DNA of 64,000 nucleotides, from positions 29,319,032 to 29,383,031 of the forward strand of contig CM037777.1 of NCBI GenBank assembly GCA_021229015.1. The letters are read 5' to 3'. This document shows, in pieces, positions 58,211-64,000 of the stretch. A program made the position numbers and the translations under genes. Position 1 is the stretch's first letter. Each line of letters begins with the position of its first letter. The notes beneath the pieces are model-generated. The model did no database searches. It was given only the letters and a program-made list of their open reading frames with translations, and was not told the DNA's origin. The DNA is from Solen grandis. Taxonomy: Eukaryota; Mollusca; Bivalvia; Adapedonta; Solenidae.

Positions 58211-59436
58211 CGCAAATGAATCACAGAACTATAACAGAATTCGGATAGATTCGCGAATTCTCAATACAGAGTCCGGCCTATGTTTACAAAGAATATGAGA
58301 CATCAATAAATACCCAGATGTGTAGATCGGTGATAGTCAAGCTGATGAAAAGACTGCATTCGGTGCGACGTCAAAATGGGCGTCATTTGAACACAATGAT
58401 TTAAAAAGATGTATGTTTTAAAGGTGGTTACCGCCTTTTGTTCTTTTATTTAACCTAATACTATAGTACATGTTATAAAACTGTATTCTTTGACCTTTTC
58501 TATTGTGTTATCTTTAGCAACAATATACTTAAGTAAGGTTTGAAAGTAAAACAAATATTATGATTCACCCTGTATATTGATGCAATGGACATGAAGGAAA
58601 AGAAAAATATGCAATGGGAATTATATTTTCCCCAAAAAACTCATTATTGAATGATTTCATTTTTTTATTCATTAATTATTGTCTTAATATTTTTAAATAT
58701 ACATTATGTGATTGATTTTGATTTATTTCATGTATACTGGGTTCTTTAAATGACGCTCTATGAGATTTCCGTCTCAACGTTTTTTTCTAAAAATAGCACA
58801 ATATCGATGATGTGTTACATCCGGTCATGCATGTTTTTTAAGGTTTATTGGTTCCGCTGGCGTGCCCAAATGAATACGCAATCTCAGAAAGCAGCACACA
58901 ACATTTGCGTGTCAATTGTTATTCTCACACTTCACGTGACTTTACCGCGTTAAATATACATAGGCATATATTGCGTAACCCGTTATGTCACCGTTATTTT
59001 TATATCAGTTCTTGTTCTGTCTAAATATAGATTTATTTCCCATGTTTGTTTCGAATGTTTATATGTTCGTTTAAATATTTGTTTCCGCTTCCCAGTTAAG
59101 CATACGAGATATGGTTCCATGGCAGTTAGTTGACGGTTTCAAACTTTTATTCGGTATGATAAAAGACATATCAGGTCATATTATTTGTGAGAGCATAGAG
59201 AGTCAACTCTATAATATGTTAGCCGAGGTGGATTATTTGCTTTTACTTTTTTTCTTGTGATTACGCTCTACAATGTCACATGCAATGTTATCTGAGAAAT
59301 AATTTCCTGCCTAAAGCTATGTTGAGCGATACACTGACGATAAAACATGATGTGCTTAATATATGACTAATTAACACACTGCTTAAAATATTTCATTTTT
59401 TTTATCTTTTATTACCTAACATGTTTAACATGACAT
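58211..59436. other. Unannotated spacer
   Basis: AT-rich, no recognised gene or element. Confidence 0.5.
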
Positions 59437-59675
59437 ATCGGTGGCAAAGTGGTAAAAGCGTTCGCATCGGGAGCGAGGAGTCGTGGGTTCGATCCTCGAT
59501 CGCGACATACCGAAATCGTAAAATAATGGTACTGGTATGGCTCCCTTGCTTGACGCTCATCTTATAGGGGTAGTTCCATGTCTACTGCAGTGTGACAACA
59601 GTATATCTGTCTCAAATAGACAAGACTCCAAATGTCTAAAATGATGTCGGTCGGACGTACAGCAACCAAACAACA
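59437..59675 (+). mobile_element. SINE-A, full head with core deletion
   Basis: Head 'gtggcaaagtggtaaaagcg' with B box 'gggttcgatcc', then 'gcgacataccgaaatcgtaa' and 'ggctcccttgcttgacgctc'. The 'tcaggataatgtgactggg' segment is missing; it resumes at 'atgtctactgcagtgtgaca'. CAAA-rich tail. Confidence 0.83.
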
Positions 59676-59791
59676 AACAAATATGACTTGCGTTCATACT
59701 TAACAAAAATGAAGACTTAAAAAATGTTTCAATCGCTTTGTAATTTCCTTTGTTTTAAGATGAATGTCATATATTTTCATTTATCTTTTTT

Positions 59792-60808
59792 ACCTCACCT
59801 GAGCACGTGTGCTCAGGATGAGCTTTTAGGATCGATGAATGTCCGTCGTCCGTCCGTCCGTCGTCCACAATTTGTTCGTTTGCACTCTAGCATCATCATT
59901 TTATGAGCAATTATCTTCAAACTTTAAAACAATGTTTATAACCATAAAATCTCGGCCAAGTTCGATTATAGCTGATATCGGAACATTAGGTCAGGAGTTA
60001 TGCCCCTTTTAAATTAAAAACAATCCAGATTTCACATTGTTTGCACTCTAGCATCTTCATTTCATGAGCAAGGTCAGGAGTTATGCCCCTTTTAAATTAA
60101 AAAACCAGATTCACATTGTTTGCACTCTAGCATCTTCATTTCATGAGCAATTATCTTCAAACTTGATAACAATGTTTATAACCATAAAATCTCGGCCAAG
60201 TTTGATTATGGCTGATATCATACCCTTAGGTCAGGAGTTACGCCCCTTTTAAAATTGAAAAAAGCCAGATTTCACTTTGTTTGCCCTCTAGCATCTTTAT
60301 TTCTTATGCAATTGCCTTCAAACTTTTTGTCATTGTTTAAAACCATAATACCTTGGCCAAGTTCAATTATGGCTGAAATTGGACCCTTAGGTCAGGAGTT
60401 ACGCCCCTTTTAAATTTGAAAGAATCCAGATTACTCTTTGCACTCTAGCATCTTTATTTCTTAAGCAATTGCCTTCAAACCTTAAGACATTGTTTATGAC
60501 CAGAATATCTTGGCCAAATTTGATGATGGCTTTAATCAGTTTATTATGTCAGGAGTTATGCCCCTTTAAATGTTGAAAATTGCAAGGTTTCACTCTGTTT
60601 GAAGTTTAATATTTTCATTTTTTAGCACTCATTGTCAGTTAAAAAAGGGGGAAAAATTAGTAAGATATTTTTTTTTCTAATATTACACCCTGTTATCACA
60701 TTTATTTATTAATGTATGAAACAATTTTCAGGAAACATATGCTTAAGAATTTTCTCTCTAGCAGTTGAATTCAGGTGAGCGATTTAGGGCCATCATGGCC
60801 CTCTTGTT
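59792..60808 (+). mobile_element. HINE/pearl-like element
   Basis: 5' end 'acctcacctgagcacgtgt' with hairpin GAGCAC-gt-GTGCTC and 'gtccgtcgtccgtccgtccg'. Core repeats of roughly 100-190 bp are keyed by 'gcactctagcatcttcatt' and 'gtcaggagttatgcccctt'. The 3' end has TTCAGGTGAGC, hairpin GGGCCA-tc-TGGCCC and TCTTGTTTT. The 3' end is nearly identical to that of 26710-27604 although the interior is different. Confidence 0.85.
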
Positions 60809-60865
60809 TTCATACTGATTATGTTTTCATTTTACCTACATTTCTCGGTCGATAAGATGTAAAGA

Positions 60866-60918
60866 TGAATTGGGCTCGAACCAAAGACCCCCGCTCTACC
60901 GACTGAGCTTATCGGATG
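60866..60918 (-). pseudogene. tRNA-like fragment (tRNA pseudogene or SINE head)
   Basis: On the minus strand: 'gataagctcagtcggtagag' (D-arm/A-box-like), 'cgggggtctttggttcgagccc' (B-box-like). Too short and unpaired for a full cloverleaf with acceptor stem. Confidence 0.5.
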
Positions 60919-60968
60919 AACGATTTTACTATGCGTACCAAAGTGCTCGATGAAGAAGTAAATATGTT

Positions 60969-61130
60969 TTAAGGTAAAGTGTCTGTAATGGTTTCGCTAC
61001 GTCTTTGACCACCTAACCTCTACCAAAATAACTAATGCACCCTAATGAAACATTAGGAAACCTTGGTTATCTCCGTGAAAGGCCATGAGGTCCGAAATGT
61101 AGCGGAACCATCACAGGGACTTTATTTTAA
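60969..61130. mobile_element. TTAA MITE (AGTCCCTGTAATGG family) with intact duplication
   Basis: TTAA at 60969-60972 and 61127-61130. Ends GGTAAAGTGTCTGTAATGG and CCATCACAGGGACTTTATT. Orientation is opposite to 55637. Confidence 0.9.
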
Positions 61131-61292
61131 ACTGTTCAGAGAAGAACGATTCGTGAACGCCTTTCAACACATGCCACGGGCCAAGTTGGTTTACGTACAA
61201 AATATATATGGTTATATATGATTAAATTGAAATTGAAATGGCATTATTTAACATTCAACTCTTTTATGTACCACTATATTGCATTTATCCAT

Positions 61293-61476
61293 TTAAGGTA
61301 ATCCGTCCATCATTAAATTGTGATCATGGTCCATCAAGTGATCGTGGGAATATTGTTGTAAATGCAAAGATATTCTTTTAAGCAAAAGCGCCTATAACTC
61401 CAAGTCACTGGATGCTTGCATCTGTACAGAAGTATTTTTAAGCTTTGATTACAATTTGATGGATGGATCACTTTAA
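61293..61476. mobile_element. TTAA MITE (GGTAATCCATCC family), copy 3
   Basis: TTAA at 61293-61296 and 61473-61476; left 'ggtaatccgtccatcatta', right 'gatggatggatcac'. The usual 'ttgaaggaccatg' near the right end is deleted. Confidence 0.8.
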
Positions 61477-61647
61477 AGTGTTAGTTATCAATGTACACTG
61501 TCAGCAATCATGGTTACCCATGTATTTAGATATATATATCTTTTCCAAGTAACAAAAGAAAATAAGAAATGTTGTGTTTGGCTTATCCCTAAACTACGAA
61601 AGACCTTTAAGATCATTGTTACAAATTTGATTGAGTTTAAAATTCCA

Positions 61648-61668
61648 CTCACACACACGCGCGCGCGT
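61648..61668. repeat. (CA)n-(CG)n microsatellite
   Basis: CACACACACGCGCGCGCG run, a composition prone to Z-DNA. Confidence 0.85.
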
Positions 61669-62106
61669 TGTGACCCTATATATTTCTATGCAGGGTCAGT
61701 AGAAATCCTTCTAGGGTCAGTGGAGCTTAATACAAGATGAAAATTACAAATATATGATATGAAAAGTGGTCGATGAAAGATATCAGTTAAAGGGTTGACA
61801 CCGCCTCGCCCCTTTAAACAGTGCTGACCCACTATGTTTCCGAGTAGTGTCAGCACGAAACCCTATGATTAATAACATGTGGGGTTTCCTTTATTTTTAC
61901 GTTCATATTCAATTTTTGACCGAAAGACTTTTGGGGAGTGTTGTTGATATCATAACTTATACAATTACAGAAACATTCCTCATTTATGTATAAATTGGTT
62001 CGATGCATTCAGACGTAATCCGTCTTCGTGTGCTGTCCATCGGTAAATCTCGATCCAGGCTTAACCATGTTTCATGTAACCGACGTTAAAATCAAGTTCT
62101 AAAAAA
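61669..62106. other. Unannotated spacer with short hairpin-like pair
   Basis: 'agtgctgaccc' (61820) and 'gtgtcagcac' (61847) form an imperfect stem, and 'agggtcagt' is repeated near 61692 and 61712. No gene recognised. Confidence 0.4.
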
Positions 62107-62111
62107 GATTA

Positions 62112-62192
62112 CAAATACCGATATTTTGCCGATATATATTTACCGATATTACCGATATATATATACCGATTACAGATACCGACATTTGAATA
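62112..62192 (+). repeat. Irregular TACCGATAT repeat
   Basis: 'taccgatat' or close variants recur about seven times within 80 bases. Confidence 0.8.
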
Positions 62193-62835
62193 CTCTTCCC
62201 GATATCATTCACATTCACGTGATACAATCGAACTCTTTCTCTTTGATCCCAGACAGAATAGAATAATCGTGTTTTCCTTTCAAGGTTATCTTCTAAACAT
62301 AGGTTTTACTTCAGAATTAATGTTTGAAATTGTTGTGGAAATTGCCATAAATGAAAGAAATCAAGATTCGTTTATCTCAATATATTACATATTTCACGTA
62401 CAATATATTACGTATTTCACGAACAAAGTACATTAATGTCAAGTATTGCTATATGAATGCATGATACAATCTTTACTGATAGAAATTGTTTTCTTTTATC
62501 ATTCTCACACTTGCAATTCTGTTAGTATATTTCAACATTATGAAATACAAAGTAGTTCAGCCTTTTGGGGACATTTTCTATATGCACCATGCAGATATAG
62601 GGCTGCCGTCAACAAATTGATTAGATATCAAATTTCAACGGACCAAGCGGTCTTGAAACTTTCCGTTTTCCAAGCAGGAAAAATAATGTATATATTATAT
62701 TACTGAGGTAAACATAATAAAAGTTAGAAACACAGAGAGTTTAACGCCCGAAGAAAGGAAATTATTAAGTTTAGGTGTGCCTTTTACACGATGGTATAAT
62801 AATTAAATAATAAAATTTATAATCAAAAGTATCGG
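62193..62835. other. Unannotated spacer
   Basis: AT-rich, no recognised gene or element. Confidence 0.5.
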
Positions 62836-62837
62836 GT

Positions 62838-63112
62838 GTCCAACCAATCTTTGCTTATATTCACGAGTTTCTCGATATTTGAATGTGGCAGTCTGAATTT
62901 AAAGGGACCCATGCAGTTTGCCAAGTATAGAACTCGAAAAAATTTTTTTTTAGAAATGCATAATATAAACAACTTAGTGATGATGATAACAATTCTAATG
63001 AAAGGTATCAGGATGGAATTGAACGAAATCCTTGTTTATATTCACGAGTTCCTGAAAGTATTTAAACTGTCTTTGAATTGAAAGGGACCCACGCAGTTTG
63101 CCAGAAATAGAA
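62838..63112 (+). repeat. Direct duplication, about 80 bp, spaced by 185
   Basis: 'ttatattcacgagtttctcg' (62854) and 'ttatattcacgagttcctga' (63037); 'aaagggacccatgcagtttg' and 'aaagggacccacgcagtttg' follow in each. The spacer between them is not repeated. Confidence 0.8.
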
Positions 63113-63600
63113 AGTACTCTAGATGCCGTAGAAGATATGTTACTTCTCGAGGCTATGAAGACTTATACGTATCATCAAACAAGAGAGACGTGTGATTAAG
63201 CTATCCCATTCGTGTCCCCGGGTATCTGGTTCCTTTGCACCATGGTTCCAATATGATTAAAACAGCTTTCTAATTATACAAATTGCATGCCAGAACTGTG
63301 AGGTCTCTCAAGGACTTTGAGACTAACATACTTAGTGTCACAGGAATCTACTCTGCCTTTTTTGTATCCTTTCATTGATTGTTTATTGGAGGCCAGACGT
63401 GCGATAGTTGGCCTGATTAAAAATTTAAGACATACGAAAGCAGCAAAATAAGATGGTGTTTTACACACAAATTTCACTGCACCTTCTTCATCAGTATACT
63501 ACAAAACACGCGATTAACTGACACATACTGTTTTGTATCTCGTCTTCTGTCAGGAATTCATTTGTTCTTTTTCAGGATTTTTTGTGTGTATTTCAGTGTC
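63113..63600. other. Unannotated spacer
   Basis: No exon-like composition. A 67-codon minus-strand frame at 63274-63477 has no recognisable motif. Confidence 0.45.
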
Positions 63601-63639
63601 ATGAAATAATATCCAGTATGCTATTTATAGTGTTTGTGG

Positions 63640-63834
63640 TTAGTCCGTGGAGCTCGGCTTGGAATTAAGGTAGCGTCAACGTTACGGTAACGTCATTGTA
63701 ACGGTGATTTGAGATCATGCATGTATAATTAGTGACGCAATTGAACGTGGAATATACTTAAATATATTTATCAAAGACGGCATTATCTAATATGAAAGAC
63801 GTTTAATATATTTGTTGCTGATTAAATTACCATA
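63640..63834 (+). promoter_or_regulatory. Possible promoter / 5' UTR of the terminal gene
   Basis: Just upstream of the only credible coding start. Contains a perfect 15-base palindrome ACGTTACGGTAACGT (63679-63693), CGTCA half-sites at 63674 and 63691, and TGACGCAAT at 63733, all reminiscent of ATF/CREB or C/EBP-ATF sites. No convincing TATA box position can be assigned. Function is inferred from location and motif clustering only. Confidence 0.3.
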
Positions 63835-64000
63835 ATGTCGTCCTTAAAAGTTCCTTCTTCCGTCCGGCGGAGGTCACTGTCTCCCGACACGAGTCCTATG
63901 AGGACGTCGCCGGGAAGCCGACGGGTTTCTAGTGCCGTCGGTCCGACGACAGACTTTGCAGCACTTGAGCGGCTTGGAGAAGCTGTGTCAAACTCATGGA
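63835..64000 (+). CDS. Probable 5' coding exon of an unidentified protein, partial
   Basis: An ATG at 63835 opens a frame of 55 codons that reaches the window edge without a stop. An in-frame TAA at 63823 makes this the first possible Met, with A at -3. The segment is sharply GC-richer than everything around it. The protein starts MSSLKVPSSVRRRSLSP and is rich in Ser, Pro, Arg and Thr up to about residue 38, consistent with a disordered N-terminus. It carries RRRSLSP and SRRVSS, which resemble basophilic and proline-directed kinase sites. From about residue 40 (DFAALERLGEAV) it becomes helix-forming. I do not recognise the family. It could be one exon, ending just beyond the window. Confidence 0.7.
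   Translation, partial: MSSLKVPSSVRRRSLSPDTSPMRTSPGSRRVSSAVGPTTDFAALERLGEAVSNSW

Noticed and set aside
59437..59520. Functional tRNA gene
   Set aside because: It is the head of SINE-A, joined to the family core at 'gcgacatacc'.

Overview
This is eukaryotic, repeat-rich, non-coding-dominated DNA, most likely from a bivalve mollusc. The evidence is AT-rich sequence with no long ORFs, many tRNA-derived SINEs, several families of short palindromic elements with TTAA or other short terminal duplications, and five or six elements ending in a hairpin followed by TCTTGTTT with 150-200 bp internal repeats, an architecture known from bivalve 'pearl'/HINE (non-autonomous Helentron) elements. The species cannot be fixed from sequence alone. 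Layout: 1-13900 is a contig end made of two kinds of higher-order tandem repeat (about 2.98 kb, then about 2.5 kb built from 313-330 bp monomers). Its base quality looks poor except at about 7.2-10.7 kb, and it ends in a large foldback at about 13.36 kb and a 100-N scaffold gap (13901-14000). The gap cuts a HINE whose near-identical inverted sibling lies at 26710-27604. From 15.2 to 63.8 kb the window is a patchwork of ordinary AT-rich spacer and mobile elements: HINE-like elements (26710, 30079, 43801, 49452, 59792), three recurrent SINE families, TTAA-flanked MITEs (17277, 25635, 36448, 37935, 50572, 53247, 55637, 60969, 61293), pogo/Tigger-like MITEs and a 97-bp tandem array grown from one of them (18968-20387), a 21-bp minisatellite (33799-34990), a 75-bp minisatellite (27717-28175) and one decayed LINE 3' end (50858-51525, minus strand). 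The only sequence that looks like a host protein-coding gene is the last 166 bases: a GC-rich reading frame starting at ATG 63835 and running off the window, preceded by a possible promoter. I could not identify its product. Most of the window is therefore best read as a repeat-dense intergenic region upstream of that gene. No CRISPR, operon or prokaryotic feature is present. The most distinctive signal is structural: in HINE-like elements with unrelated interiors, the 5' terminus matches the 3' subterminal repeat better than it matches its own local hairpin arm.
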